A DNA stretch of 64,000 nt from Streptomyces asoensis. Its GTDB lineage: Bacteria > Actinomycetota > Actinomycetes > Streptomycetales > Streptomycetaceae. The DNA lies in assembly GCF_013085465.1 (NCBI RefSeq), contig NZ_CP049838.1, positions 9,362,001-9,426,000 on the forward strand, read 5' to 3'. The notes beneath the pieces were generated by a model. It was not told the DNA's origin, ran no database searches, and worked only from the letters and a program-made list of their open reading frames with translations. Positions within the stretch are counted from its first letter, which is position 1, and each line of letters begins with the position of its first letter. Positions 9,617-19,301 of this stretch are shown in pieces. A program made the position numbers and the translations under genes.

Positions 9617-10507
9617 ATGCAGATCGAGGAACAGCCCGGCGACGCCATCGGCGCCACGGTCGAGGGCTTCGACCACACCACCGCCTCGGACGCCGACATC
9701 GCGGCACTCAAGAACACCGTCTACACGAGGAAGATCGCCGTCCTCAAGGGCCAGGACCTCTCCCCGCGGGAGTTCCTCGCGCTCGGCAGGCGGCTGGGCC
9801 GACCCGAGACCTACTACGAGCCGATGTACAAGCACCCGGAGGTCCCGGAGATATTCGTCTCCTCCAACGTGCCGGAGAACGGCAGGCAGATCGGCGTACC
9901 GAAGACCGGCAAGTTCTGGCACGCCGACTACCAGTTCATGCCGGACCCCTTCGGCCTCACCCTGATCCACCCCCAGGTCGTGCCGGAGAAGAACCGCGGG
10001 ACGTACTTCATCGACATGGGACGGGCCTACGAGAAGCTGCCCGAGGAGCTGAAGAAGGAGATCGCCGGAACGTACTGCACCCACTCGGTGCGCAAGTACT
10101 TCAAGATCCGGCCGCACGACGTCTACCGCCCCCTCTCCGAGATCATCGACGAGGTCGAGCGCAAGACCCCGGCCGTCGTCCAGCCGACCACCTTCACCCA
10201 CCCCATGACCGGCGAGACGGTCCTCTACCTCAGTGAGGGCTTCACCGTCGGCATCGAGGACCGGGACGGCAACCCGCTCGACGAGGAGCTGCTCAAGCGG
10301 CTGTTCGAGGCGACCGGGCAGCTCGACGAGACCTTCGCGCACGACGGCATCCACCTCCAGGGCTTCGAGCGGGGCGACCTCCTGATCTGGGACAACCGCA
10401 GCCTCGTCCACCGCGCCCGGCACACGAGCACGCCGGAGCCCACCGTCTCCTACCGCGTCACCGTGCACGACGAACGCCGGCTGCACGACGGGATCAAGGC
10501 GGCATGA
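9617..10507 (+). CDS. scoE: ScoE-type non-heme Fe(II)/2-oxoglutarate isonitrile synthase
   Basis: A 296-residue TauD/TfdA-fold oxygenase. ScoE and Rv0097 oxidise an N-carboxymethyl beta-amino acid to the isonitrile with loss of CO2. The iron ligands are visible: His102 and Asp104 in WHAD, and His265 in SLVHRARH. Substrate and cofactor residues I recall for ScoE (Tyr96, Tyr97, Tyr101, Arg157, Lys193, His299, Arg310) all fall on identical residues here with a constant offset of 30: Tyr66, Tyr67, Tyr71, Arg127, Lys163, His269, Arg280. That pattern separates it from ordinary taurine dioxygenases. The ATG at 9617 has GGAAGGA upstream, and its stop overlaps scoD by ATGA. Confidence 0.92.
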   Translation: MQIEEQPGDAIGATVEGFDHTTASDADIAALKNTVYTRKIAVLKGQDLSPREFLALGRRLGRPETYYEPMYKHPEVPEIFVSSNVPENGRQIGVPKTGKFWHADYQFMPDPFGLTLIHPQVVPEKNRGTYFIDMGRAYEKLPEELKKEIAGTYCTHSVRKYFKIRPHDVYRPLSEIIDEVERKTPAVVQPTTFTHPMTGETVLYLSEGFTVGIEDRDGNPLDEELLKRLFEATGQLDETFAHDGIHLQGFERGDLLIWDNRSLVHRARHTSTPEPTVSYRVTVHDERRLHDGIKAA

Positions 10508-11001
10508 CGGACGAAGCCCTGCTGGCGCACGTGCTGACGCCGTACAAGGACCGGTGCAGGTACCTGCGCTCGGCCGTCGTGACGGAAATCGACGGGCGCG
10601 CCTCGGCCCGCTGCGCATTCGAGATCCCCGAGTCGTGCTACATCGACGACACCGGCCATCTGAATTCCGTCGAGGTGAACATCTGCTACAACCAGATGAT
10701 GTATTACCTCGTCGCCAAGTCCGTGCAGGAAGGACTGGGGACGGGATTCGAGTCCTGGACGCTGGACGACTTCTTCGAGCGCCAGCTCCCGGACATTCTC
10801 ATCGCCCGGTTCGCCGCCAATTTCCGGCGCCCGATCGATTCCCGCGCGTTCTCGGGGGAGATGGAATTCCGTTCCGTCACCCGGCGCGTCCCGGCATCCG
10901 GTCGCCCGTTCCTCCACGCCGAGACCGCCTACCGCTACCGGGATGCCGGCTCGGGCCGGTGCGACGGCGTGGCGACCCTGGCGTTCGTCAACCTCCCCTG
11001 A
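10504..11001 (+). CDS. scoD: ScoD/FcoT-type thioesterase-fold protein (glycine adduct formation)
   Basis: A 165-residue hot-dog-fold protein like M. tuberculosis Rv0098 (FcoT). In INLP pathways this enzyme promotes addition of glycine to an alpha,beta-unsaturated acyl-ACP and release of the N-carboxymethyl beta-amino acid, the substrate of ScoE. The conserved-looking block is [17 protein letters not shown] around residues 52-68. It is coupled to scoE by an ATGA overlap, and the two always act in sequence in known systems. Identification relies strongly on context, since hot-dog proteins have weak motifs. Confidence 0.85.
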   Translation: MTDEALLAHVLTPYKDRCRYLRSAVVTEIDGRASARCAFEIPESCYIDDTGHLNSVEVNICYNQMMYYLVAKSVQEGLGTGFESWTLDDFFERQLPDILIARFAANFRRPIDSRAFSGEMEFRSVTRRVPASGRPFLHAETAYRYRDAGSGRCDGVATLAFVNLP

Positions 11002-11022
11002 CCCGAGGCGAGAGAAGGATCC

Positions 11023-12585
11023 ATGACCACGGACAGGCTCCACCACCCGGAGCTCCGGACACTCGTCCGGACCACGGGCTTCCACGCGCGGCACCGGCCC
11101 ACCACCCCCGCGATCCTGTGCGAGGGGCGCACGCTGACGTACGGGCAACTGCACCGCGAGAGCAACCGCATCGCCCACGCCCTCCGCGCCGCCGGGCTCA
11201 CCCCGGGCGACCGGGTCGCGTACCTCGGCAAGGAGTCCGAGCACTACTACGAGATCCTCTTCGGCTGTGCCAAGAGCGGCACGGTGCTCGTCCCCGTCAA
11301 CTGGCGGCTCGCCGCCCCCGAGGTCAGCCACATCCTCCAGGACTCCGGCACCCGGCTCCTCTTCCTGGAGGACGAGTTCGCAACCGTCGTCGACAAGATG
11401 CCGACCGCGCCCCCCGAGACGGTCGTCGCGCTCGGCGAGCACTTCGCCGCCTGGAGGGCGCCCCACCCCGACACGGAACCACCGGACACCGCCACCCCGG
11501 ACACCCCGGTGGCCCAGCTCTACACCAGCGGCACGACCGGCCTGCCCAAGGGCGTGGTCCTCGCCCACCGCAGCTTCTTCGCGATCCGTGACGCCCTGGC
11601 GAGCGAGGGGCTGGACTGGATCGACTGGCGCGCCGGGGACATCGCGCTGATCGGCATCCCCGGCTTTCACGTCGGCGGCCTGTGGTGGGCCGCGCAGAAC
11701 CTCAACGCCGGAACCACGATCGTCGCGATGCGCGCCTTCGCCGCACGCCAGGCCGTCGACCTCATCCGCGACCTCGGCATCACCACGGCCTGCGTCGTCC
11801 CGGCCATGCTCCGCATGATGCTGACCGAACCCGGCATCCGCGCCGAGGACTTCACCACCCTGCGCAAGACGGTCTACGGCGGTTCCCCGATCTCCGAGGC
11901 CCTGCTGGAGGAGAGCCTCGCCGTCCTCGACTGCGAGTTCGCCCAGATCTACGGGCTCACCGAGACCGGCAACACCGCCGTCTGCCTGCCTCCGGCCGCC
12001 CATGTCCCGGGCGGCTCGCTCATGCAGGCGGCGGGCCGGCCGTACCCGGGCGTACGCGGCAAGGTGATCGACGGGGAGGGCCGGGAGCTTCCGCCGGGCG
12101 CGGTGGGGGAGGTCTGTCTGTCCACGCCCGCCCACATGGTCGAGTACTGGAGACTGCCCGAGAAGACCGCCGAGACCCTCGTCGACGGCTGGATCCACAC
12201 CGGGGACGCCGGCTTCATCGACGAGGACGGCTACCTCTTCATCCGCGACCGGATCAAGGACGCGATCCTCGTCGCGGGCGAGAACGTCTATCCGGCCGAG
12301 ATCGAGAACGCGCTGGAAGCCCATCCCGGTGTGGCCGAGGCCGTCGTCGTCGGCGCCCCCGACGAACGCTGGGGCGAGTATGTCCACGCCTTCGTCGTCC
12401 CGGCCCCCACCAAGCCGCCCAGCCCCCGGGACCTGCACACCTTCCTCGTCCCACGGCTCGCGAGCTTCAAGCTGCCCGCCCGCTACGAGTTCATCGACGT
12501 CGTACCGCGCAACCCCAGCGGAAAGATCCTGCGCCGCGAACTGCGCGACCGCTTCTGGCGCGACTCCGCACGCAAGGTCAACTAG
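11023..12585 (+). CDS. scoC: Acyl-ACP ligase (ScoC / FadD10-like adenylate-forming enzyme)
   Basis: A 520-residue ANL-superfamily enzyme that would activate the isonitrile fatty acid as an acyl adenylate and load it onto an ACP. Visible motifs are the P-loop YTSGTTGLPKG (from Tyr167), the A5-like IYGLTETG, the ATP-binding HTGDAGFIDEDGYLFI and the C-terminal lysine in NPSGKIL. No extra insertion between the N-terminal subdomains is obvious, as in FadD10. It has its own AGAAGGA ribosome site 21 bp after scoD and is followed after 32 bp by the second ACP. Confidence 0.9.
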   Translation: MTTDRLHHPELRTLVRTTGFHARHRPTTPAILCEGRTLTYGQLHRESNRIAHALRAAGLTPGDRVAYLGKESEHYYEILFGCAKSGTVLVPVNWRLAAPEVSHILQDSGTRLLFLEDEFATVVDKMPTAPPETVVALGEHFAAWRAPHPDTEPPDTATPDTPVAQLYTSGTTGLPKGVVLAHRSFFAIRDALASEGLDWIDWRAGDIALIGIPGFHVGGLWWAAQNLNAGTTIVAMRAFAARQAVDLIRDLGITTACVVPAMLRMMLTEPGIRAEDFTTLRKTVYGGSPISEALLEESLAVLDCEFAQIYGLTETGNTAVCLPPAAHVPGGSLMQAAGRPYPGVRGKVIDGEGRELPPGAVGEVCLSTPAHMVEYWRLPEKTAETLVDGWIHTGDAGFIDEDGYLFIRDRIKDAILVAGENVYPAEIENALEAHPGVAEAVVVGAPDERWGEYVHAFVVPAPTKPPSPRDLHTFLVPRLASFKLPARYEFIDVVPRNPSGKILRRELRDRFWRDSARKVN

Positions 12586-12617
12586 CCCCTCACCGGGCCG
12601 GATCGAGAGAGAACGAC

Positions 12618-12863
12618 ATGCCTGCTCCCCTCACCCTGGACGGCTTCCGCGCGGACCTGGCGGAGTACCTGTACCAGCGGCCCGACGAAGTCGACCTCGA
12701 CGAGCACCCCCTCCAGGCGGGCCTGGACTCCCTGCGCATCGTCACCCTCCTCGAACGGTGGCGGGAGACCGGCGTGGACGTCACCTTCGTCGACCTCGCC
12801 GAATGCACCTCGTTCGCCCAGTGGTGGCAGCTGCTCAACGCACGCCAGGGAGGAACGACGTGA
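12618..12863 (+). CDS. scoB: Acyl carrier protein (ScoB / Rv0100-like)
   Basis: An 81-residue carrier protein with the attachment motif GLDSLRIV (Ser38). Its sequence (YLYQRPDEVDLDEHPLQAG before the serine, then ALLERWRETG-like helix) resembles stand-alone carriers of NRPS loci. It sits between the acyl-ACP ligase and the NRPS, sharing a GTGA overlap with the latter. It therefore most likely presents the isonitrile acyl chain to the NRPS condensation domain. Confidence 0.88.
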   Translation: MPAPLTLDGFRADLAEYLYQRPDEVDLDEHPLQAGLDSLRIVTLLERWRETGVDVTFVDLAECTSFAQWWQLLNARQGGTT

Positions 12864-15800
12864 CCGTGCGCCGTCCGCTGCCGCCCGCTCAGGAAGGCGT
12901 GTGGACCGGACAGCGGCTCGACCCGGACAGCCCCGCGTACAACACGGCCGAGTACGTGCACATCCACGGCCCGGTGGACGCGGCCGTCTTCGACGAGGCC
13001 CTGCACCTCGTCGTCGCGGAGACGGAGGCCCTGCACGTCGTCTACGGGGTCGACGACCAGGGCCGCCCCTGGGAGACGGACGCCCCGGCCGGCGACTGGC
13101 GCCTGCACACGGCGGACCTCAGCGCCGAACCCGACCCGCACGCGGCGGCCCTGGCCTGGATGGACGCGGACCTGGCCCGCCCCGTCGACCTCACCCGCGG
13201 CCCCGTCTTCGGCCACGCCCTGCTGCGGATCGCGGGGGAGGAACACCTCTGGTACCACCGCGTCCACCACATCGCCCTCGACGGCTTCGGCCTGTCGCTG
13301 GTCGCCCGCCGGGTCGCCGAGGTGTACACCGCCCTCACAGCGGGGCAGGCGGTACGGGACAGCGGCTTCGGCACCCTGGCCTCGGTGCGGGACGAGGAGC
13401 GCGCCTACCGCGAGTCGCCCCGCTTCGCCGAGGACCGCGCCTACTGGACGGACCGGTTCGCGGACCGGCCGCCCGTGGTGACCCAGGCCGGCCGCGCCGC
13501 GCTGCCCGGGCGCACCTTCCACCGACGGGTCGTCGACCTGGACGCGGCGCGGACGGAGGTCCTGCGTGCCGTCGCCCGCGACCTGAAGGTGACCTGGTCC
13601 GAGCTGCTGCTGGCCGTCACGGTGGCCCGGCTGCACCGGACGACCGGCGCCCCGGAGATGATCCTCAGCCTGCCGGTGATGGGCCGCCTCGGCTCCGTCT
13701 CCCTCCGCGTCCCCTGCATGGTCCGCAACATCCTGCCGCTGCGGGTGACGGTCGCCGCCTCGGACAGCCTGCGCGACCTCGCCGACCGCATCTCGCGCGA
13801 ACTGCGGGCCGGACTGCCGCACCAGCGCTACCGCTACGAACAACTGCGGCGCGACCTCAGACTCCTCGGCGGGCAGCGGCGGCTGTCCGGCCCGGGCGTC
13901 AACATCATGCCCTTCGCCTACGACCTCCGGTTCGCCGGACACCGCAGCACGGTCCACAACGTCTCCGCCGGCCCCGTCGACGACCTGTCCGTCAACGTCT
14001 ACGACCGCTCCGAGGGCGCCGGCCTGCGCATCGCCGTGGACGCCCACCCCGACCTCTACGACACGGCGGACGTCGCCGCGTTCCAGGATGGGCTGCTCGC
14101 CCTGCTCGCGGCGGCCGTCGCCGCTCCCGACCGGGCGCTGGGCGAGCTGCGCGCCCGCGAGACCGTCCCGGTCCTGGACGGCGGGCCGCTGCCCGGCCCG
14201 GCACGTCCGGTGCTCGGGCTGATCGCCGAGCAGGCCGCCCGGAGCGGCGGATCGGTCGCCGTCGAGCACGACGGCCGCAGCGTGACGTACGCGGAACTCC
14301 TCGGCTCCGCGCAGGACCTCGCCCGCCGACTGGCCGTCCGGGGGGTGGGCCCCGGGGACCTCGTGGCCATCACCCTGCCACGCGGCATCGACGCCGTCAC
14401 CGCCGTCCTCGGCGTCCTGCTCCGCGGGGCCGCCTACTGCCCGTTCGACCCGACCGCACCACAGGCGCGCGGGGCGGGGTTGCTGGAGGAGGTCCGGCCC
14501 GCGCTGGTCCTGACGGCCGACGCCTACGCCGACGTGATGGCCGACGACCGGCCGGACCCCGACACGGCTCCACCGGCCGCACCGACGCCGGACGACCTCG
14601 CCTATGTGCTGCACACCTCCGGTTCCACCGGCCGCCCCAAGGGCGTCGAGATCGGTCACCGGGCCCTCGCCCACTTCGTCGCCGGCGCCTCGCACCGCTA
14701 CGGACCGCGACGCGACGACCGGGTGCTCGGGTTCGCGCCCCCGCACTTCGACACCAGCGTCGAGGAAATCTTCCTCACCCTGTGCGCGGGCGCCACGCTC
14801 GTGGTCCGCACCGACGACATGACCGACTCGGTCCCCGCCTTCCTGGACGCCTGTGCCCGGCTGCGGATCAGCTTCCTCGACCTGCCCACCGCGTACTGGC
14901 ACGAGGTGGCCCACGCCGTCTCGACCGGAGCCGCCGCCCTCCCCGCCGAGGTGCGGACCGTCGTCATCGGCGGCGAGGCCGCCCTGCCCGAACGGGTCGA
15001 CCGCTGGCGCGAGGCCGTAGGCACGTCCGTGCGGCTGCTGAACACCTACGGCCCGACCGAGGCCACCGTGGTCGCCACCGTCGCCGACCTCCACGATCCC
15101 GACCTCGCCCCCGGTGACGTACCCATCGGGCTACCGCTGCCCGGCACCGGCGCGGCGGTCGTCGACGGCGAACTCCACCTCCTGGGCGACAACCTGGCCC
15201 TCGGCTACCGGGGGGACCGGCCCCCGGACGCCGCCCGCTTCGCCCCTCTCCACGCCCTGCCCGGAGCCCCCCGCGCCTATCGCACCGGCGACCTGGTCCG
15301 CATCGGCGACGACGGGCAACTGCGCCATCTGGGCCGCTCGGACACCGAGTTCAAGATCAGCGGACACCGGGTGCACCCCGCCGAGGTGGAGAGCGTCCTC
15401 CTGGGTCATCCGGGAGTGCGCGACGCCGTCGTCGTGGGGCAGGTGCTTCAGGGCGGGACACGGCGCCTGGCGGCGTACGTCGTGCCGGACGGACCCGCTC
15501 CGGCGGTGGCCGCGATCCGGGAGCACCTGCGCGCGGCGCTGCCCGCGGCGATGATCCCGTCGGCGGTCGAGTTCCTGGACCACCTGCCCCGGACGAGCTC
15601 GGGGAAGACCGACCGGCACGCGCTCGCGACGAAACTCCCCGCCACCCGGACCACGGTGTCCGCCACGCTGGAACACACCGTCGCCGCCGCCTGGCAACAG
15701 GTGCTCGGGGCGCCGACCCTGTCCGCGCAGGACGACGTGTTCGAGCTGGGCGCCCAGTCCCTCCAGGCCATCCAGGTCGCCAACCGCCTCGGCGTCGCAC

Positions 15801-17107
15801 TCGGCCGGGAAGTGAGGGTCGCCTGGCTCTTCCAGCATCCGACCGCCGCCGAACTGGCCCGTTTCCTGGAGCAGCGGGCGCGGCCGGTGACGGTCGGCCT
15901 TCCGGAGACCCTGCTCGCCGACGCCGTCCTCGACCCCGGTGTCCGTCCCGGCGACGGTCCCCGGGCGGGCGGCACACCGGATCGGATCCTGCTCACCGGC
16001 GCCACCGGATTCGTCGGCGTCCACCTGCTGGCGGAGCTTCTGACGAGCACCGGCGCCGAGATCGTCTGTACCGTCCGCGCCCCGAGCTCCGCAGCGGCCA
16101 CCGAGCGTGTCCAACGGGCCCTGGACACGCATCGGATCGGCCTCACGGACGCGCTGCGCGACCGGGTCACGGCGGTCCCCGCGGACCTCACCCGCCCTCG
16201 ACTCGGCCTGGACGAAGAGGAGTTCGCCGAACTCGCCCGCACCTGCGACACGATCCTCCACAACGCGGCGAACGTCAGCATCCTGCGCGAGTACGCCACC
16301 CTCCGCGCCGCCAACACCGAATCGACCAGGGAACTGTTGCGCCTGGCGGCCCCGCGCTCGATCCCCCTGCACTTCGTGTCGACCCTCTCCGTCGCCCCGC
16401 CGCTCGCCCTGGCCGCCGAGATACCCGAGGCGTTCCTCCCACCCCACCCCGGACTGCGCTACGGCTACCAGCAGTCGAAGTGGGCGGCCGAAGAGCTGCT
16501 GCGCCAGGCCGCCGAGCGGGGCCTGCCGGTCACCGTGCACCGGCTCGGCCGGATCGTCGGCCCGGCCGTCACCGGCCATGTGAACGAACGGGACTTCCTC
16601 TGGAGCGTGCTGCGCGCCGGGATCCCCGCCGGCCTCGTCCCCGACCTCTTCGAGGAGGAGATCTGGACACCGGTCGACCACATCGCCGAGGCACTCGTCC
16701 AACTCTGCCTCCGGCCTTCGGGCGCGGCGACCGTCTTCAACCATGCCGCCACGCCCCCGGTGCGGCTGAGCGACGTCTACGACTGGCTGGAGGAGTACGG
16801 CTACCCGCTGCGGCGACTGACCCTGGACCGGTGGCGTGCCGAGTTGCCGCGTTCCTCCGGTACAGCAGCGACCACGCTCGCCTTCTTCGACGCCCGGGAC
16901 GCGGACCCGGGCGATGCCACCGGCCCCGACCTGCGCCTGGGACGGGTCCGCGCCGACAACGTCGTGAACGGACTGCGCACCGGCGGCATCACCTGCCCGC
17001 CCGTCGGCAGGGACCTCGTCCACCGCTACCTCGACCACTGCGTCACCACGGGCAAGCTGCCCGCTCCCGCCCGGCGGCGGCACCGTCCGACAACTCCCGC
17101 GAAGTAA
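12860..17107 (+). CDS. scoA: Single-module NRPS, C-A-PCP-reductase (ScoA-like)
   Basis: A 1415-residue synthetase starting at a GTG coupled to scoB. Condensation domain: HHIALDG (136-142), active-site His137. Adenylation domain: TSGSTGRPKG from 586 and YGPTEA. Carrier domain: Ser967 in LGAQSLQ. Terminal thioester-reductase domain: GATGFVG from 1047 and Y1203-x3-K1207. Aligning to PheA by eye, the A-domain pocket reads D-T-E-D-V-G-T-V-V-K, whose two acidic residues suit lysine or ornithine. In known INLP pathways one C domain acylates both amino groups of Lys and the R domain releases a reduced product. The same output is inferred here. Confidence 0.93.
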   Translation: MTVRRPLPPAQEGVWTGQRLDPDSPAYNTAEYVHIHGPVDAAVFDEALHLVVAETEALHVVYGVDDQGRPWETDAPAGDWRLHTADLSAEPDPHAAALAWMDADLARPVDLTRGPVFGHALLRIAGEEHLWYHRVHHIALDGFGLSLVARRVAEVYTALTAGQAVRDSGFGTLASVRDEERAYRESPRFAEDRAYWTDRFADRPPVVTQAGRAALPGRTFHRRVVDLDAARTEVLRAVARDLKVTWSELLLAVTVARLHRTTGAPEMILSLPVMGRLGSVSLRVPCMVRNILPLRVTVAASDSLRDLADRISRELRAGLPHQRYRYEQLRRDLRLLGGQRRLSGPGVNIMPFAYDLRFAGHRSTVHNVSAGPVDDLSVNVYDRSEGAGLRIAVDAHPDLYDTADVAAFQDGLLALLAAAVAAPDRALGELRARETVPVLDGGPLPGPARPVLGLIAEQAARSGGSVAVEHDGRSVTYAELLGSAQDLARRLAVRGVGPGDLVAITLPRGIDAVTAVLGVLLRGAAYCPFDPTAPQARGAGLLEEVRPALVLTADAYADVMADDRPDPDTAPPAAPTPDDLAYVLHTSGSTGRPKGVEIGHRALAHFVAGASHRYGPRRDDRVLGFAPPHFDTSVEEIFLTLCAGATLVVRTDDMTDSVPAFLDACARLRISFLDLPTAYWHEVAHAVSTGAAALPAEVRTVVIGGEAALPERVDRWREAVGTSVRLLNTYGPTEATVVATVADLHDPDLAPGDVPIGLPLPGTGAAVVDGELHLLGDNLALGYRGDRPPDAARFAPLHALPGAPRAYRTGDLVRIGDDGQLRHLGRSDTEFKISGHRVHPAEVESVLLGHPGVRDAVVVGQVLQGGTRRLAAYVVPDGPAPAVAAIREHLRAALPAAMIPSAVEFLDHLPRTSSGKTDRHALATKLPATRTTVSATLEHTVAAAWQQVLGAPTLSAQDDVFELGAQSLQAIQVANRLGVALGREVRVAWLFQHPTAAELARFLEQRARPVTVGLPETLLADAVLDPGVRPGDGPRAGGTPDRILLTGATGFVGVHLLAELLTSTGAEIVCTVRAPSSAAATERVQRALDTHRIGLTDALRDRVTAVPADLTRPRLGLDEEEFAELARTCDTILHNAANVSILREYATLRAANTESTRELLRLAAPRSIPLHFVSTLSVAPPLALAAEIPEAFLPPHPGLRYGYQQSKWAAEELLRQAAERGLPVTVHRLGRIVGPAVTGHVNERDFLWSVLRAGIPAGLVPDLFEEEIWTPVDHIAEALVQLCLRPSGAATVFNHAATPPVRLSDVYDWLEEYGYPLRRLTLDRWRAELPRSSGTAATTLAFFDARDADPGDATGPDLRLGRVRADNVVNGLRTGGITCPPVGRDLVHRYLDHCVTTGKLPAPARRRHRPTTPAK

Positions 17108-17196
17108 TGGGGGATTGCCGGGAACTCACGGGCACCGCCCCCCGACTACTTCAGCAGAACCCGTCGTATCACCAGCCCCCGCTGCAAGGAGCCCGC

Positions 17197-18243
17197 ATGT
17201 CGAAGAAACGGCCGGTCGCCGTCGCCCTGGCCGGCGCCCTCTGTCTGGTCACCACGGCGTGCGGCGCCGACTCCTCGACCGACACGGCCGGCGGCAGCGG
17301 CGACAAGGCGTCCGCGGCCGCCGCGAAGTCCGGCTACCCGGTGACGCTCGAGAACTGCGGGGTCTCCGAGAAGTTCGGCGAGGCGCCGAGCCGGGTCGTC
17401 GTCATGAACGGCGCCTCGGTCGCCGAGGTCTCCACGCTCCTCTCCCTCGGCCTCCAGGACAAGATCGTGGCCAACCAGCAGAGCTACGGCATGTCCGAGG
17501 TCGCGGGACGAGCCGCCGCCATCAAGGCGCTGCCCACCGGTGACGTCAAGCTCAACGACGCCTACGACATCCCGCGCGAGGCGATGATCGGACTGCGCCC
17601 GGACCTGGTGCTGTCCACGACCTCGTACGGCTTCGACGAGAAGAACGGCTTCGCCACCCGGGAGCAGTTGACGCAGGTCGGCGCCAACACATATGTCTCA
17701 CCGCAGGGTTGCGACCAGGACACCACGAAGATGACCATCGCCGACAGCTACACGCTGCTGCGTGACCTGGGCAAGGTCTTCAACGTCGGCGACCGGGCCG
17801 AGAAGATCGTCGCCGCGTCGGAGAAGCACATCGCCGACGTCGCCGCGAAGGTGAAGGGCGAGCAACAGCCCAAGGTCATGGTGCTGTTCTCCAACATGGC
17901 CATGGGCGGCAACGACTTCAGCTCGGTCGTCGCCAAGGGCATCTACAACGACATCCTGGCCAAGGCCGGCGGCTCCAACGCCTTCGCGTCCGCCTCCGAG
18001 ACCTCCTTCGCCGACCTGAGCAAGGAGAAGGTGGCCGCCACCGACGTCGACGCCCTCGTCGTCATCGGCTACAACGACCCCGACCCGGCCGCATACGCCG
18101 AGAAACTGCTGAAGGAGTTCCCCCAGTGGCCCGCCGCGAAGAACAACACGTACGTGGCCCTGTCGGACTCGATGTACCTCGGCCCGAGCAACGACCTGGC
18201 GGTCGCGAAGATCGCCGAGATGCTGCACCCCGACAAGTTCTGA
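17197..18243 (+). CDS. FecB/FepB-type ABC substrate-binding lipoprotein
   Basis: A 348-residue extracytoplasmic binding protein. The signal peptide ends in a lipobox with Cys22 (VTTAC). The mature part follows the metal-chelate-binding pattern: EAPSRVVVMNGASVAEVSTLLSLG-type opening, RPDLVLSTT and a C-terminal VDALVVIGYND. It starts 89 bp after the NRPS with its own AAGGAG site and is followed by the permease and ATPase, forming a siderophore-type importer. The ligand is most likely the metal-loaded isonitrile lipopeptide, by position. Confidence 0.88.
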   Translation: MSKKRPVAVALAGALCLVTTACGADSSTDTAGGSGDKASAAAAKSGYPVTLENCGVSEKFGEAPSRVVVMNGASVAEVSTLLSLGLQDKIVANQQSYGMSEVAGRAAAIKALPTGDVKLNDAYDIPREAMIGLRPDLVLSTTSYGFDEKNGFATREQLTQVGANTYVSPQGCDQDTTKMTIADSYTLLRDLGKVFNVGDRAEKIVAASEKHIADVAAKVKGEQQPKVMVLFSNMAMGGNDFSSVVAKGIYNDILAKAGGSNAFASASETSFADLSKEKVAATDVDALVVIGYNDPDPAAYAEKLLKEFPQWPAAKNNTYVALSDSMYLGPSNDLAVAKIAEMLHPDKF

Positions 18244-19301
18244 GCCCGCGACCGAGCAGCCCGCGCCTGAGCAGCCTGCGGCTTCCCGTCGCCGTCGGCG
18301 GCCTGCTGGTCCTCCTCGGCGCCGTGATGGTGGTGGCGGTGAGCATCGGCGCGGTCACCATCCCCCTCGCCGACGTGTGGGGCGTCCTCGTCCACCACCT
18401 CACCGGCCGGGGCAGCGCCGGCGACCCGGCGCTGGACCAGATCGTGTGGACCTTCCGGGCCCCTCGGGTCGCCCTGGCCGCCCTGGTCGGCGCGGGCCTG
18501 GCCGTCGCCGGGGCGGTGCTCCAGACCCTGGTCTCCAACCCGCTCGCCGACCCCGTCGTCCTCGGCTTCTCCTACGGCGCCTCGCTCGGTGCCGTGCTGG
18601 TCATCACCCTCGGCGGGGCGGCGCTCGGCGGTCTGGGCGGACTCGGTGTGTCGGGCGCGGCGTTCGTCGGCGCGCTGGCGGCCGGCGCCCTGGTGTTCGC
18701 CCTCGGGCAGCGACAGGGACGGCTCGCCCCCACCCGGCTGGTGCTGGCGGGAGTCGCGGTCGGCTATGTCCTGCTGTCCGTGACCAGCTTCGTCCAGCTG
18801 CTCGCGACGCCCACCGAACTGCGCACGGTCATGTTCTGGATGCTGGGCAGCGTCGCCGGCGCCCAGTGGAGCCAACTGCCGACCGTCACGGTGGTGGTCC
18901 TGACGAGCACGGCCCTGCTGACCCTGTTCGGACGGCGGCTCAACGCCCTGCTCGCCGGCGACGAGTCCGCCACCGCGCTCGGCGTGGACGTCAACCGGCT
19001 GCGCGCCGTCCTGCTGGTCATCAGCGCCCTCCTGACCGGCACCGTCATCGCCGTCGCGGGCGGTGTCGGCTTCGTCGGTCTGATGATCCCCCACCTGGTC
19101 CGCCTCACCGTCGGCGCCGACCACCGTCGGCTGCTGCCGCTGAGCGCGCTGCTGGGCGCCGTCTACCTGGTCGTGGTGGACCTGCTCTCCCGTACCGTCA
19201 ACCGCCCCAACGAACTGCCGCTGGGCATCCTCACCGCCCTGCTCGGCGCCCCCTTCTTCCTGTGGCTGCTGCGCCGCAACAAGGGCCTGGACACCGTATG
19301 A
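18240..19301 (+). CDS. FecCD-family ABC permease, apparent CTG start
   Basis: The membrane channel of the metallophore importer. It has about nine or ten hydrophobic segments and the FecCD hallmarks: GAVTIPLADVW near the start, RAPRVALAALVGAGLAVAG, QTLVSNPLADPVVLGFS and VGLMIPHLVR. No ATG, GTG or TTG lies in frame at the expected position. A CTG overlapping the upstream stop (CTGA at 18240-18243) would give 353 residues and mimics the ATGA/GTGA coupling of its neighbours. The alternatives are a GTG at 18126 (118-nt overlap) or a GTG inside the first helix (after 18320). The start is therefore inferred, the function is not in doubt. Confidence 0.85.
   Translation: MSPRPSSPRLSSLRLPVAVGGLLVLLGAVMVVAVSIGAVTIPLADVWGVLVHHLTGRGSAGDPALDQIVWTFRAPRVALAALVGAGLAVAGAVLQTLVSNPLADPVVLGFSYGASLGAVLVITLGGAALGGLGGLGVSGAAFVGALAAGALVFALGQRQGRLAPTRLVLAGVAVGYVLLSVTSFVQLLATPTELRTVMFWMLGSVAGAQWSQLPTVTVVVLTSTALLTLFGRRLNALLAGDESATALGVDVNRLRAVLLVISALLTGTVIAVAGGVGFVGLMIPHLVRLTVGADHRRLLPLSALLGAVYLVVVDLLSRTVNRPNELPLGILTALLGAPFFLWLLRRNKGLDTV

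Noticed and set aside
9617..10507. Taurine (TauD) or 2,4-D dioxygenase for sulfur or carbon use
   Set aside because: ScoE-specific Tyr, Lys and Arg residues and neighbouring ScoD/ScoC/ScoB/NRPS genes fit isonitrile synthesis instead.
12590..15094. 834-codon minus-strand frame within the NRPS gene
   Set aside because: Antisense shadow; the plus frame has intact C and A domain motifs.
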